This document shows positions 1 through 10,210 of a stretch of DNA of 64,000 nucleotides, one piece after another. How positions within the stretch are numbered: the stretch's first letter is position 1; the number at the start of each line of letters is the position of its first letter. This DNA comes from Streptomyces asoensis (GTDB lineage: Bacteria > Actinomycetota > Actinomycetes > Streptomycetales > Streptomycetaceae), in contig NZ_CP049838.1 in assembly GCF_013085465.1 (NCBI RefSeq), forward strand, positions 2,976,001-3,040,000, in the 5' to 3' direction. The position numbers were made by a program, and so were the translations under genes. The notes under the pieces were generated by a model. The model saw only the letters and a list, made by a program, of their open reading frames with translations, did not search any database and was not told the origin of the DNA.

Positions 1-572
<572 letters not shown>

Positions 573-666
573 TCACGCTACCCGGTCCACCCGCGCCACT
601 GAAGCAGCCGAAACTACCCGATAGTAGATCTTTCTTCGCGGGCTCCGGCGTGCATACGGTTCGGCT

Positions 667-876
667 ATGACGAACCTCAAGGTCCACGCCCCCGCTCCGG
701 CCGACCTCGACGGCGACCTGGCGTCGCTGCGTGGTGACTGCGCCCGGATGGCTCGGCACTGGGCGGCCCCGGAGAAGATCACTTCCCGTCCGGTCTCCCC
801 GTCACTCATCCTCGGCGTGACCGTTCCGGCGACGTCCGCGCGGCTCCTGGAGGCGATGCCGGACTACGGCAACTAG
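667..876 (+). CDS. small conserved-looking protein of unknown function (69 aa)
   Basis: The ORF of 69 residues begins MTNLKVHAPAPADLDGDL and ends LLEAMPDYGN. It has a charged first half and a second half rich in Val, Pro and Ser, with no membrane segment or signal peptide. It is divergent from the PfkB kinase and precedes the anchored protein at 1006, so the 130-nt gap upstream must hold both promoters. The ribosome-binding site is weak. I do not recognise a family. The balanced amino-acid composition and third-position G/C use argue for a real gene. Confidence 0.5.
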   Translation: MTNLKVHAPAPADLDGDLASLRGDCARMARHWAAPEKITSRPVSPSLILGVTVPATSARLLEAMPDYGN

Positions 877-1005
877 GGGTAATCCCTCGATTTCCTTCGG
901 TACGGCGCTCGGGAGGGAACCGTGCGCTCCCCCGTCGCGTCCCATCGCCGTCCCCCGTAAAGGGGATGTGGGGTACGCCAGCAGGGCAGCCGAAGGAGCG
1001 ATGCG

Positions 1006-2805
1006 GTGAACACCGAGCGACCCGAGAACGACGACGCCGCGCGCGAGCCGGAAGAGACGGGTTCGGAGACGGCCAAGGCCGAGGAGGCCGAGGCCCAGGA
1101 GGCGCGGGCCGAGGACGCGCCGGCCGAAGAGGCCGGCGTTCCGGACGAGGAGGCCGGCCTCACCGACACTCCCGTCGGCTCCGATGCCGAGGCTCCCGCC
1201 GTTTCCGAGGCCGACGCCACCGCGGACGCCGACACCGACATCGACACCGGTCAGCGGACCCCCGCGTCCGAGGCCGTCGTCGACGCCACCGCCGACGCAG
1301 GCGGGACAGCCGCCGATCCCGGCTCCGGCGCGGACGAGCACCTCGTCGGGCCGGTGGCCGACGACGTGCCCCCGGCCGGCCCGCGGCGCCGCTCCCCCGT
1401 TCTCATCGCCTCCGTCGCGGCCGCCGTGCTGCTGGTGGGCGGGGGTGGGGCCTATCTGACCTCCAGCGCGGTCGGCGGCTCCGGTGGGGGCGCCGGCTCC
1501 GGGTCACCGTCCGGGGACGGCACGCCCGCGGCGCTCCTCCTGGACGACTACTCCGGGGGTACGGGTGCCCCCGAGGGCGGCACGAGCGGCATCGCACCCG
1601 GTGAGCCGAACCCCTACGGGGTGACCTACAAGGCCGACGGCACCCTTCCCGACGGTCCCGGCTCCGCGCCCGTGTACTGGGCGAAGGGCGAGGTCACGAA
1701 GGACGAGGTGGCCCGGCTGGCGAAGGCGCTGGGGGCCGAGGGGACGCCGGTCGTCGACGGGGAGGCCTGGAAGGTCGGCGCCGGGAACGACGGCTCGGGC
1801 CCGGTGCTGCGGGTGAACCGTCAGGCGCCGGGGATGTGGACGTTCACCCGGTACGCGCCCGGCACCGACAACTGCACGGCCGGCACCGACAAGTGCACCG
1901 TGACTCCCCCGGCCCGGTCCGGCGACCCGGTGAGCGAGGCGGCCGCGAAGAAGGCGGCGGCGCCGGTCCTGAAGGCGGTCGGGCAGGACGGCGCCGAGGT
2001 GGACGCGAGTCAGGTCATGGGCAGCCAACGGGTGGTGAACGCCGACCCCGTGTTCGGCGAGCTGCCCACCTACGGCTGGACGACCGGGATCAGCGTCGAC
2101 GCCCAGGGCGAGGTGGTCGGCGGGAACGGGCAGCTGGAAACGCCGGTGAAGGGCGACACGTACCCCCTGCTGAGCGCGCAGGAGGCGCTGGAGGCGTTGA
2201 ACGCGGCGCCGGGGACGGACCACCGGATGGGCATCGGCGGCTGTGCCAGTCCGGTGCCGCTGAAGGACCGGCTGGAGAGTCCGTGCGGTTCGTCGACGGC
2301 CGCCCCCCAGGCGCAGACGGCGACGGTCGAGGACGCGGTGCTCGGGCTCGCCCCGCACACCTCGGGCGGACGGCAGGTGCTCGTACCGTCCTGGCTGTTC
2401 GACGTGACGGCTTCAGGGGTCGCGGGCGGCTACACGGTGACGCAGCCGGCCGTCGAGCCGGCGTATCTGAAGTCCGCCGCCACGCCCACGCCGACCCCGA
2501 CCGCCTCCTCGGGGACGCGGAACGTGAAGGTGGACGGCTACACCGCCGAGGGCAAGGAGCTGACCGTGAGCTTCACCGGCGGGGTGTGTGGCGACTACAA
2601 GGCCACGGCGACGGAGAGCGGCGGCGAGGTGAAGGTCACCGTCACCGAGACGCCCTGGCCGGACAAGGTCTGCATCCTGATCGCCAAGGAGTACCACCAG
2701 ACCGTGCAGCTGGCCGAGTCGCTGGGCAGCCGGAAGGTGGTCGGGTCGGACGGCGGCGCGATCCCGCTGGAGAAGGCGGGCGCGCGGCTGCCGCAGGCGC
2801 AGTAG
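1006..2805 (+). CDS. membrane-anchored extracytoplasmic protein of unknown function (599 aa)
   Basis: Residues 1 to about 125 are an acidic, Glu/Ala/Asp-rich, probably disordered cytoplasmic arm. One hydrophobic segment follows (SPVLIASVAAAVLLVGGGGAYL, about 130-150), then a Gly/Ser-rich spacer and a large exported part of about 430 residues. A Cys pair (DNCTAGTDKCT, near 290) and further Cys residues could form disulfides outside the cell. A Pro-Thr spacer near 490 separates a C-terminal domain of about 100 residues. The GTG start has a good RBS (GAAGGAG at 992-998). No enzymatic motif was recognised; a surface sensor or scaffold is possible. Confidence 0.8.
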   Translation: MNTERPENDDAAREPEETGSETAKAEEAEAQEARAEDAPAEEAGVPDEEAGLTDTPVGSDAEAPAVSEADATADADTDIDTGQRTPASEAVVDATADAGGTAADPGSGADEHLVGPVADDVPPAGPRRRSPVLIASVAAAVLLVGGGGAYLTSSAVGGSGGGAGSGSPSGDGTPAALLLDDYSGGTGAPEGGTSGIAPGEPNPYGVTYKADGTLPDGPGSAPVYWAKGEVTKDEVARLAKALGAEGTPVVDGEAWKVGAGNDGSGPVLRVNRQAPGMWTFTRYAPGTDNCTAGTDKCTVTPPARSGDPVSEAAAKKAAAPVLKAVGQDGAEVDASQVMGSQRVVNADPVFGELPTYGWTTGISVDAQGEVVGGNGQLETPVKGDTYPLLSAQEALEALNAAPGTDHRMGIGGCASPVPLKDRLESPCGSSTAAPQAQTATVEDAVLGLAPHTSGGRQVLVPSWLFDVTASGVAGGYTVTQPAVEPAYLKSAATPTPTPTASSGTRNVKVDGYTAEGKELTVSFTGGVCGDYKATATESGGEVKVTVTETPWPDKVCILIAKEYHQTVQLAESLGSRKVVGSDGGAIPLEKAGARLPQAQ

Positions 2806-2840
2806 CGCCCGGCGGCAGCGGTTCGCGCGGCGCGAACGCG

Positions 2841-2875
2841 AAGGCGGCGGCCCCGTTGGAGGGGGCCGCCGCCTT
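2841..2875. terminator. bidirectional hairpin terminator
   Basis: A perfect 14-bp stem (2841-2854 with 2862-2875) and 7-nt loop lie between the convergent genes ending at 2805 (+) and 2905 (-). It is suited to stopping transcription from both sides. Confidence 0.8.
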
Positions 2876-2904
2876 CATGTCGTTCAGTGGTGCGAACGGG
2901 CGAC

Positions 2905-3261
2905 CTAGCTGAAGGAGTCGCCGCAGGCGCAGGAGCCCGTCGCGTTCGGGTTGTCGATGGTGAAGCCCTGCTTCTCGATGGTGTCGACGAAGTCGATGGA
3001 GGCGCCGCCCAGGTACGGGGCGCTCATACGGTCGGTGACGACCTTGACGCCGTCGAAGTCCTTCACCACGTCACCGTCGAGCGAACGCTCGTCGAAGAAG
3101 AGCTGGTAGCGCAGGCCGGAGCAGCCGCCGGGCTGAACGGCGACGCGCAGAGCCAGGTCCTCGCGGCCTTCCTGGTCGAGCAGGGCCTTGACCTTCGCCG
3201 CGGCGGCGTCGGACAGGAGGATGCCGTCGCTGACAGTGGTCTTCTCGTCCGATACGGACAT
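2905..3261 (-). CDS. erpA: A-type iron-sulfur cluster carrier (HesB/ErpA family)
   Basis: The 118-residue protein receives Fe-S clusters from the SUF machinery and passes them to apo-enzymes. It shows the family core LRVAVQPGGCSGLRYQ and the C-terminal CxC pair in TGSCACGDSFS, which gives the three conserved cluster-ligating cysteines. Length is typical for the family. It is divergent from nadA, whose product needs a 4Fe-4S cluster, so the pairing is functionally sensible. Whether it acts on NadA specifically is inference. Confidence 0.92.
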   Translation of the reverse strand: MSVSDEKTTVSDGILLSDAAAAKVKALLDQEGREDLALRVAVQPGGCSGLRYQLFFDERSLDGDVVKDFDGVKVVTDRMSAPYLGGASIDFVDTIEKQGFTIDNPNATGSCACGDSFS

Positions 3262-3441
3262 CTACATCTCTCCCGGGTTGTACGGAGACTGCTTGCCGAC
3301 GTCTTCAACCGTCGGGGCCGCGGATTCATTCCGGGCCGAGGAGTCGTGTTTCCACTTCTTTCCTCTTCTTGCCTTTCATGCTCGCACACGTGCGATGCGG
3401 CGAACAGCGACCTTCGGAGCGGCGCCGACCGGGTCGCGGGA

Positions 3442-3516
3442 TTCACGTCACATCGACGCGATGACCATCGTCAAAGTGACGTGAAGCGGGTTATGATAGA
3501 TAACGTCAGATCGACG
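3442..3516. promoter_or_regulatory. repeat-rich control region between erpA and nadA
   Basis: Two overlapping repeat patterns occupy the divergent promoter region. One is a perfect inverted repeat, TTCACGTCAC (3442-3451) and GTGACGTGAA (3476-3485). The other is a near-perfect direct repeat, CGTCACATCGACG (3446-3458) and CGTCAGATCGACG (3504-3516). A TATGAT hexamer (3492-3497), a plausible -10 box, lies between them ahead of nadA. Together they look like an operator for a NAD- or metal-responsive repressor; the identity is unknown. Confidence 0.5.
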
Positions 3517-3538
3517 AAAAGTAGAAAGGGTGCGTGCC

Positions 3539-4723
3539 GTGACCACCGCCCAGACCACGGAGCTCGACGTACAGCCGACTCCGCTCGCCCTGTTGCTGCT
3601 CGGCCGTGAGGCCGACCCGAAGAGCGAGCGGGGCGTCGAGTGCCCGGGCGACCTGCCCTCGCCCTCGGACCCGGACCTGGTCGCGCGGGCCCGCGCCGCC
3701 AAGGAGAAGCTCGGTGACAAGGTGTTCGTGCTCGGCCACCACTACCAGCGCGACGAGGTCATCCAGTTCGCCGACGTCACGGGCGACTCCTTCAAGCTGG
3801 CCAAGGACGCGGCCGCCCGCCCGGAGGCCGAGTACATCGTGTTCTGCGGTGTGCACTTCATGGCCGAGTCCGCGGACATCCTGACGTCCGACGACCAGAA
3901 GGTGGTCCTCCCCGACCTCGCCGCCGGGTGCTCGATGGCCGACATGGCCACCGCCGAGCAGGTCGCCGAGTGCTGGGACGTGCTGACCGAGGCCGGCATA
4001 GCCGAGCAGGTCGTGCCCGTCTCGTACATGAACTCGTCCGCGGACATCAAGGCGTTCACGGGCAAGCACGGCGGCACGATCTGCACCTCCTCCAACGCCC
4101 AGCGGGCCCTGGAGTGGGCCTTCGAGCAGGGCGAGAAGATCCTGTTCCTGCCGGACCAGCACCTCGGCCGCAACACCGCCGTACGGGACCTGGGCCTGTC
4201 CCTCGAGGACTGCGTCCTGTACAACCCGCACAAGCCGAACGGCGGGCTGACCGCCGAGCAGCTGCGTGACGCGAAGATGATCCTGTGGCGGGGCCACTGC
4301 TCGGTGCACGGCCGCTTCAGCCTGGAGTCGGTCGAGGACGTCCGCGCCCGGATCCCCGGCGTGAACGTGCTCGTGCACCCCGAGTGCCGACACGAGGTCG
4401 TGGCCGCGGCGGACTACGTCGGCTCGACCGAGTACATCATCAAGGCGCTGGAGGCGGCCCCGGCCGGCTCGAAGTGGGCCATCGGCACGGAGCTGAACCT
4501 GGTGCGCCGGCTGGCGAACCGTTTCGCGCCCGAGGGCAAGGAGATCGTCTTCCTCGACAAGACGGTCTGCTTCTGCTCGACGATGAACCGGATCGACCTC
4601 CCCCACCTGGTCTGGACCCTGGAGTCCCTCGCCGAGGGCAAGCTGGTCAACCGCATCGAGGTCGACCAGGAGACCGAGGCGTTCGCGAAGCTGGCGCTGG
4701 AGCGGATGCTGGCGCTTCCGTAG
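3539..4723 (+). CDS. nadA: quinolinate synthase A
   Basis: NadA condenses iminoaspartate with dihydroxyacetone phosphate to quinolinate, the NAD precursor, using an oxygen-sensitive 4Fe-4S cluster. Family motifs are VFVLGHHYQRDEVIQFAD, the first cluster Cys in FCGVHFMAESADIL, GGTICTSSNA, and the C-terminal KTVCFCSTMNRIDLPHL. I start at GTG 3539 (394 aa), 8 nt after GAAAGGG, rather than at the in-frame GTG 3530 that overlaps this RBS. The gene stands apart from nadB and nadC, which are not in the window. Its 3' end nearly abuts the convergent kinase gene. Confidence 0.95.
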   Translation: MTTAQTTELDVQPTPLALLLLGREADPKSERGVECPGDLPSPSDPDLVARARAAKEKLGDKVFVLGHHYQRDEVIQFADVTGDSFKLAKDAAARPEAEYIVFCGVHFMAESADILTSDDQKVVLPDLAAGCSMADMATAEQVAECWDVLTEAGIAEQVVPVSYMNSSADIKAFTGKHGGTICTSSNAQRALEWAFEQGEKILFLPDQHLGRNTAVRDLGLSLEDCVLYNPHKPNGGLTAEQLRDAKMILWRGHCSVHGRFSLESVEDVRARIPGVNVLVHPECRHEVVAAADYVGSTEYIIKALEAAPAGSKWAIGTELNLVRRLANRFAPEGKEIVFLDKTVCFCSTMNRIDLPHLVWTLESLAEGKLVNRIEVDQETEAFAKLALERMLALP

Positions 4724-4744
4724 CCGCACCGCCGTGGGCCCGGA

Positions 4745-6973
4745 TCACCCCGACAGCGGCTCCTGGTCGGGGTGGCCCGGGTCCAGCGTGAAGACGGTCC
4801 CGTCGGGGCTGAGCACCACCAGGGCGCCTTCGTCGAGGAACACCCGTGCCGCGGCATAGCCGGCCCCGACGACCTGCTCGGCCCGTGCGGGGGACTCCCA
4901 CAACAGGCTGCCCGTCTCGATGTCGAGGGCGGCGACCCGTCCGGAGGCGCTGGCCGCGAACACCGCACGCCCCTGCCCGTCGGCGACGGGAGTGCCTGGC
5001 TGCTGAAGGGTCGTCGAGGTCTGCCACAGTTGCTCGCCCGTCTCGGGCGAGTGGGCGACCAGCTGCCCTGCGGAGGAGGCGAAACAGAGCACTCCGCCCA
5101 CCAGCGCCACCTCGCCGCGCGGGTCGCCCGCCAGCTTCCTCCTGCGTACGGCGCCGGTGTCCGGGTCGATCAGCAGGACCTCGCCGTACGCCGACTCCGC
5201 GGAACTCTGGGCGTCCCTCGGGATGAACATCACGAAGGCCAGATCGCCGCCGACAGCGCCGACGTGGACGGCGTCGCCGTCCGGCACGCTCACCTTCCGG
5301 GTCGAGCCGTCGGCCGGGTCGACGGCGTAGAACACGGTGCGCGACGGTGTACCCGCGTCGGTGCAGCCGGCGTACGGGACGCCGTCGACGTCGTAGAACT
5401 GGCAGCCGTAGGTGGGCCCGGCGGGCAGGGTGGCCGTCCAGCGCGCGGTTCCGTCGCGCGGGTCGCGGGCGATCACCCGGTCGCCGTCCGGGGTCATCAG
5501 CAGGTCGCCCACGAGGGCGGCGGTGACGCCGGTCGCGCTCATCGGGCGCGACCAGAGCCGCTTGCCGGTGGCGGAGTCGCGGGCGACGACGGTCATGGTC
5601 TCGTCGTCGCCCGCGCTGTTCATGACCGACTGGGAGACCAGCAGCACGCCGTCGTGCACCCCGAGGACCACGCTGCCGTATGCCTTCTGTGCCACGCCCG
5701 GGGGCACGGAGTCGGCCCGCCAGGCGAGCCGGCCCGTCGCCCCGTCGACACGGACCGGGAGGGTGCCGTTGCCGCCGCAGTACAGGGCGCCCTCGCCCAT
5801 GGCACAGGACAGGGAGGTGCTGGTGTCGGAGGCCCCGCCGCCCAGCGGCTTCGTCACCCCGCTCGCGGCGGTCCCGAACACCGAGGTCCGCCAGGGCTCC
5901 CAGCCGTCGGGCAGGGGATCCCAGCCGGGGGACTCGGAGCCGGTGGTGTCCGACTCCGCCGTGTCGTTCCCCTTGAAGGGGTCGAACAGGAGGTAGCCGG
6001 TGAGCGCCAGGGCCAGGACGCCCGCCACCCCGGCCAGGACCGGCCACCGGCGCAGCCGGGAGCGACGGCCCGTGCGGGGCGGAGCGGCGGCCGGTCCGGG
6101 CTCCTCGCTCGCCGCGGGCGGGGGCGGCAGACGCAGGGTCACCGTCTCCATGTCGCCCGCCGCGGGTTCGGGCAGCGCCTCCGCGAACTCCCCGGCCAGC
6201 TCGTCGAGTCCGGGCCGGTCGGCGGCGTCCTTGGCCAGGCAGCGGGTCAGGATCGCGCGCAGCGGCTCGGCCACAGAGTCCACCGCCGGTTCCTCGTGCA
6301 TCACCCGCCACGCCGTCAGGTAGGGGCTGTCGGCGTCGAAGGGTCCGCGTCCGGTCACGGCGAACACCAGCAGCGCGCCGAGGGAGAAGACGTCAGAGGC
6401 GGGGCCGACCGACCGGGCGTCCTTGAACTGCTCCGGGGACATGAACGGCGGGGTGCCGATCGCGTGGCCGGTCTCGGTGAGGGTCTGGTTCTCGGTGGCG
6501 CGGGAGATGCCGAAGTCGATGACCCGGGGGCCGTCCTCGGCCATCAGGACGTTGGCGGGCTTCAGGTCGCGGTGCACGACCCCGGCCCGGTGGATGTCCC
6601 GCAGCGCCTCCACCAGCCCCAGGGCCAGCAGCCGCAGCTCCGCCCCCTTCAGCGGGCCGGCGCCCCGGATCCGGGCGGAGAGCGCCGGTCCGGGCACGTA
6701 CTGGGTGGCCATCCAGGGCCGGACGGCCTCGGGGTCGGCGTCCACGACCGGGGCGGTGAAGGCGCCGCTCACCTTGCGGACAACCTCGATCTCCTGCCGG
6801 AAGCGGGCCCGGAAGACCTTGTCCTCCGCGTACTGGGCGTGCACCACCTTGACGGCGACCTCACGCCCCGAACGGGACCGGCCCAGGTAGACGACGCCCA
6901 TGCCCCCGGTTCCGATCCGGTCGACGATCCGGTATCCGCCGAGCGCCCTCGGGTCGTCCTTGTGCAGCGGCAA
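4745..6973 (-). CDS. membrane Ser/Thr protein kinase with PQQ-type beta-propeller sensor
   Basis: The 742-residue protein has an N-terminal Hanks kinase (about 13-270) with P-loop GTGGMGVVYLG, catalytic lysine in EVAVKVV, HRDLKPANVL catalytic loop and DFGISRA magnesium loop, so it should be active. A proline/arginine-rich linker leads to one membrane helix (VLAGVAGVLALALTGYLLF, about 316-334). The remaining roughly 400 residues form PQQ/YVTN-like repeats with DGATGRLAWRA and DIETGSLLWES signatures, an extracytoplasmic propeller likely to sense a ligand. This layout is common among actinomycete kinases. The ligand and substrates are unknown. Confidence 0.9.
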   Translation of the reverse strand: MPLHKDDPRALGGYRIVDRIGTGGMGVVYLGRSRSGREVAVKVVHAQYAEDKVFRARFRQEIEVVRKVSGAFTAPVVDADPEAVRPWMATQYVPGPALSARIRGAGPLKGAELRLLALGLVEALRDIHRAGVVHRDLKPANVLMAEDGPRVIDFGISRATENQTLTETGHAIGTPPFMSPEQFKDARSVGPASDVFSLGALLVFAVTGRGPFDADSPYLTAWRVMHEEPAVDSVAEPLRAILTRCLAKDAADRPGLDELAGEFAEALPEPAAGDMETVTLRLPPPPAASEEPGPAAAPPRTGRRSRLRRWPVLAGVAGVLALALTGYLLFDPFKGNDTAESDTTGSESPGWDPLPDGWEPWRTSVFGTAASGVTKPLGGGASDTSTSLSCAMGEGALYCGGNGTLPVRVDGATGRLAWRADSVPPGVAQKAYGSVVLGVHDGVLLVSQSVMNSAGDDETMTVVARDSATGKRLWSRPMSATGVTAALVGDLLMTPDGDRVIARDPRDGTARWTATLPAGPTYGCQFYDVDGVPYAGCTDAGTPSRTVFYAVDPADGSTRKVSVPDGDAVHVGAVGGDLAFVMFIPRDAQSSAESAYGEVLLIDPDTGAVRRRKLAGDPRGEVALVGGVLCFASSAGQLVAHSPETGEQLWQTSTTLQQPGTPVADGQGRAVFAASASGRVAALDIETGSLLWESPARAEQVVGAGYAAARVFLDEGALVVLSPDGTVFTLDPGHPDQEPLSG

Positions 6974-7057
6974 CGCGCCGGTTCCCTTCCCCCGCCGAGC
7001 AGTTCGAGCTCACAGGATATGAAACCCGTACGGGGGAAGGGACACCGGCGCGGCGCG

Positions 7058-10000
7058 TCAGACCCCGGCCGGTTCCGGGGTCTTCTCGGGCTGTGCCGGC
7101 TGCCGCTTCGCGGCGCGCTTCTTCGCCCGGCGCTCCTTACGGAGTTCGAGCATCGCGTACAGCGTCGGGACGAGCAGCAGGGTGAGCAGGGTCGAGGTGA
7201 TCAGACCGCCGATCACGACCACCGCCAGCGGCTGGGCGATGAAGCCGCCCTCGCCGGTGACGCCCAGGGCCATCGGGAGCAGGGCGAAGATGGTCGCCAG
7301 CGCCGTCATGAGGATGGGGCGCAGCCGGTGCCGCCCGCCCTCGACCACGGCCTCGACAACGCCGTACCCCTGCTTGCGGTACTGGTTGACGAGGTCGATC
7401 AGGACGATCGCGTTGGTCACCACGATGCCGATGAGCATCAGCATGCCGATCATCGCCGGGACGCCCATCGGGGTGCCGGTGGCGAGCAGCAGCCCGATCG
7501 CGCCGGTCGCCGCGAAGGGGATGGAGACCAGCAGGATCAGCGGCTGGGCCAGCGACCTGAAGGTCGCCACCAACAGCATGAAGACGATCGCGATCGCCGC
7601 GAGCATCGCCAGGGCGAGGTTCTTGAACGCGTCGTCCTGGTCCTGCGAGACCCCGCCGATCTCGGCCGTGGCGCCCGCCGGGAGCTTCAGCGCGTCGAGC
7701 TTCGCGGTGAGGTCGGTGCTCACCGCGCCGGTGTTGTCGCCGGTCGGCTTCGCGGTGACGGTGGCCGCCCGACGGCCGTCGATGCGGGTCATAGAGACCG
7801 GGCCGTCGACCAGTTCCACGGTGGCGATGTCACCGAGCTTCACCGCGCCCAGGGGCAGGGCCTCGAGCTGGGCGAGCGTCGCGGCGGGCTTCGCCGAGGT
7901 GATGACGACATCGCGCTCGGTGTCGTCCAGGACCGCCTTCGCGGCCGCCGTCCCGCGGACCGCCTGGGCGACCGCCGCGCCCAGCGTCTGGTCGTCGAAG
8001 CCGGCCGCGGCGGCCTTGGCGTTGGCCTTGACCGAGATGCGCGGCACGCTCTGCGAGAGGTCGCTGGTCACGTCCGTGACGTCGTCGAGGCCGGCCACGG
8101 CCGCGCGGACCTGCTCGGTGGCCGTGCGCAGCACACCCGCGTCGGCCGCCTTCACGACGACGCTCAGGTCCTGGCTGCCGAAGCCGTCACCGGCGGCGAC
8201 GGTGGTCGTGCCGATGCCGTCGAGCTTCTTCAGCCCGTCCTCGACCCGCTTCTGGACGTCCTTGTACGAGGCGGAGTCCTCGATCATCACCTGGTAGGAG
8301 GCCTGGTTGGTGTCGGTGCCGCCGCCGAAGGCCGCCATGAAGCCGGACGAGCCGATGGTGACCTGGTAGTCCTTCACGCCCTCGGTGTCGGCGAGCAGTT
8401 GCTCGACCTTCTTCGCCTGGGCGTCGGTCGCGGCCAGGCTGGTGCCCGGCTTCAGCTCCTGCTTGACCGTCAGGACCTGCTGCTCGCCCTGGTCGAAGAA
8501 GTTGGTCTTCAGCAGGGGTGCCATGGCGAAGGTGGCGATCAGCACGACGACCGCGATCGCCACGCTGGTGAGTCGGCGCCGGGTGGCGAAGCGCAGCACG
8601 GGGACGTAGAAGCGCTGGAGGCGGCTCTTCGCCTCCTTCTCCTCGGCCGCGCGGCGGGCTTCCTCGGCGTCCTCGGGGGTGCCCTTGGGGGCGCGCAGGA
8701 ACCAGTACGACAGGACGGGGACGACCGTCAGCGAGACCAGCAGGGAGGCCAGCAGGGCGGCCGTCACGGTGAGGGAGAACGCGCCGAACAGGGCGCCCAC
8801 CATGCCGCCGACCAGGCCGATCGGCAGGAACACGGCGACCGTGGTGAGGGTGGAGGAGGTGACCGCCCCGGCCACCTCGCGGACGGCCGTGATGATCGCG
8901 GACTGCCGCTCCTCGCCGTAGCCGAGGTGGCGCTTGATGTTCTCCAGGACGACGATCGAGTCGTCGACGACCCGGCCGATCGCGATGGTCAGCGCGCCCA
9001 GCGTCAGCATGTTCAGCGAGAGGTCCCGCGTCCACAGGACGATCAGCGCCAGCACCACGGAGAGCGGGATGCTGACCGCCGTCACCAGCGTCGAGCGGAT
9101 CGACGCCAGGAAGACCAGGATGACGAGGACGGCGAAGAGCAGACCGAGGGCGCCCTCCGTGGTCAGGCCCTCGATGGCCTTCGCGACGGCCGGACCGCTG
9201 TCGCTGACGACGGTGATCGTCGCGCCCGGGCCGAGGTCCTGGCGCAGGTCGGCCAGCCTGGCGTCGACGGCGTCGGAGATGGCGACCGCGCTGCCGTCGT
9301 GGTCCATGGTGACCATCACGGCGAGGCTGGGCTTGCCGTCGGTGCGGGTGAGGGAGTCGGCCGGGGCCTCCTGCTGCCGCACCGCGGCCACGTCACCGAG
9401 CCGGACCGGCTTCCCGCCGGCGGTACCCGGGATCCGCAGGTCCTCGATCTGCGCGACGGACGTGTAGCCGCCGCCGACCCGGACCGTGCGGTTGCTGCCC
9501 GCCTCGTCGAAGGAGCCCGCCGGGACGGTCGCTCCGCCCGCCTGGAGGGCCTGGGCGAGGGACTGCGTGGTCAGACCGGCCTTCGCCAGCTTCGCGTCGT
9601 CCGGGGTGACGGAGACCTGGAGATCCCGGACACCGGTGACGGTGACCTGGCCGACGCCGTCGATGTCGCGCAGCGCCGGGACGACGCTCCGGTCGAGCCG
9701 GTCGGCGAGGGCCTGCTGGTCCTGGTCGGAGGTGACCGCGAGGACGACGGTCGGCATGTCGTCGGTGGAACCGGCGACGACCTGCGGGTCCACGGCGTCG
9801 GGGAGCTGGACGCGGGCCCGGTTGACGGCCTGCTGTACGTCGGCGACGAGCTGCTTGGTGTCGTTGCCGTAGTCGAAGGAGGCCACGATGAGGGCGTTGC
9901 CCTCGCTCGCCGTGGAGGTCACGCCGGTGATGCCGTCGACGCCCTCGAGGTTGTCCTCGATCGGCTCGATGACCTGCTTCTCGACGACGTCCGGGGAAGC

Positions 10001-10162
10001 GCCCTGGTAGGGCGCGAGGACGGAGACCATCGGGAGTTCGATGGTGGGCAGGAGCTGCTGTTTCAGTTGCGGGATCGCGATCGCGCCGAAGGCGATCGCG
10101 ACGACGGACATGAGGCCTATCAGGGCCCGTTGCGCGAGGCTGAAGCGGGACAGCCAGGACAT
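7058..10162 (-). CDS. RND-family efflux transporter
   Basis: The 1034-residue inner-membrane proton-driven exporter of the AcrB/MMPL superfamily has two homologous halves, each with one helix, a large external loop and a cluster of helices. The first half carries LNMLTLGALTIAIGRVVDDSIVVLENI, the conserved TM4 Asp pair used for proton relay. The C-terminal half shows the equivalent MLMLIGIVVTNAIVLIDLVNQ. I choose ATG 10162 (MSWLSRFSLAQRALIGL), because the longer reading to 10309 adds a non-family N-terminus. The upstream NarL-type response regulator and kinase genes run in the same direction and probably control it. Confidence 0.92.
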   Translation of the reverse strand: MSWLSRFSLAQRALIGLMSVVAIAFGAIAIPQLKQQLLPTIELPMVSVLAPYQGASPDVVEKQVIEPIEDNLEGVDGITGVTSTASEGNALIVASFDYGNDTKQLVADVQQAVNRARVQLPDAVDPQVVAGSTDDMPTVVLAVTSDQDQQALADRLDRSVVPALRDIDGVGQVTVTGVRDLQVSVTPDDAKLAKAGLTTQSLAQALQAGGATVPAGSFDEAGSNRTVRVGGGYTSVAQIEDLRIPGTAGGKPVRLGDVAAVRQQEAPADSLTRTDGKPSLAVMVTMDHDGSAVAISDAVDARLADLRQDLGPGATITVVSDSGPAVAKAIEGLTTEGALGLLFAVLVILVFLASIRSTLVTAVSIPLSVVLALIVLWTRDLSLNMLTLGALTIAIGRVVDDSIVVLENIKRHLGYGEERQSAIITAVREVAGAVTSSTLTTVAVFLPIGLVGGMVGALFGAFSLTVTAALLASLLVSLTVVPVLSYWFLRAPKGTPEDAEEARRAAEEKEAKSRLQRFYVPVLRFATRRRLTSVAIAVVVLIATFAMAPLLKTNFFDQGEQQVLTVKQELKPGTSLAATDAQAKKVEQLLADTEGVKDYQVTIGSSGFMAAFGGGTDTNQASYQVMIEDSASYKDVQKRVEDGLKKLDGIGTTTVAAGDGFGSQDLSVVVKAADAGVLRTATEQVRAAVAGLDDVTDVTSDLSQSVPRISVKANAKAAAAGFDDQTLGAAVAQAVRGTAAAKAVLDDTERDVVITSAKPAATLAQLEALPLGAVKLGDIATVELVDGPVSMTRIDGRRAATVTAKPTGDNTGAVSTDLTAKLDALKLPAGATAEIGGVSQDQDDAFKNLALAMLAAIAIVFMLLVATFRSLAQPLILLVSIPFAATGAIGLLLATGTPMGVPAMIGMLMLIGIVVTNAIVLIDLVNQYRKQGYGVVEAVVEGGRHRLRPILMTALATIFALLPMALGVTGEGGFIAQPLAVVVIGGLITSTLLTLLLVPTLYAMLELRKERRAKKRAAKRQPAQPEKTPEPAGV

Positions 10163-10210
10163 GGGTACGGGTCTCGTCTCTGTGAGCGGCAGAAGCGGTG
10201 CCAGGCGTGG

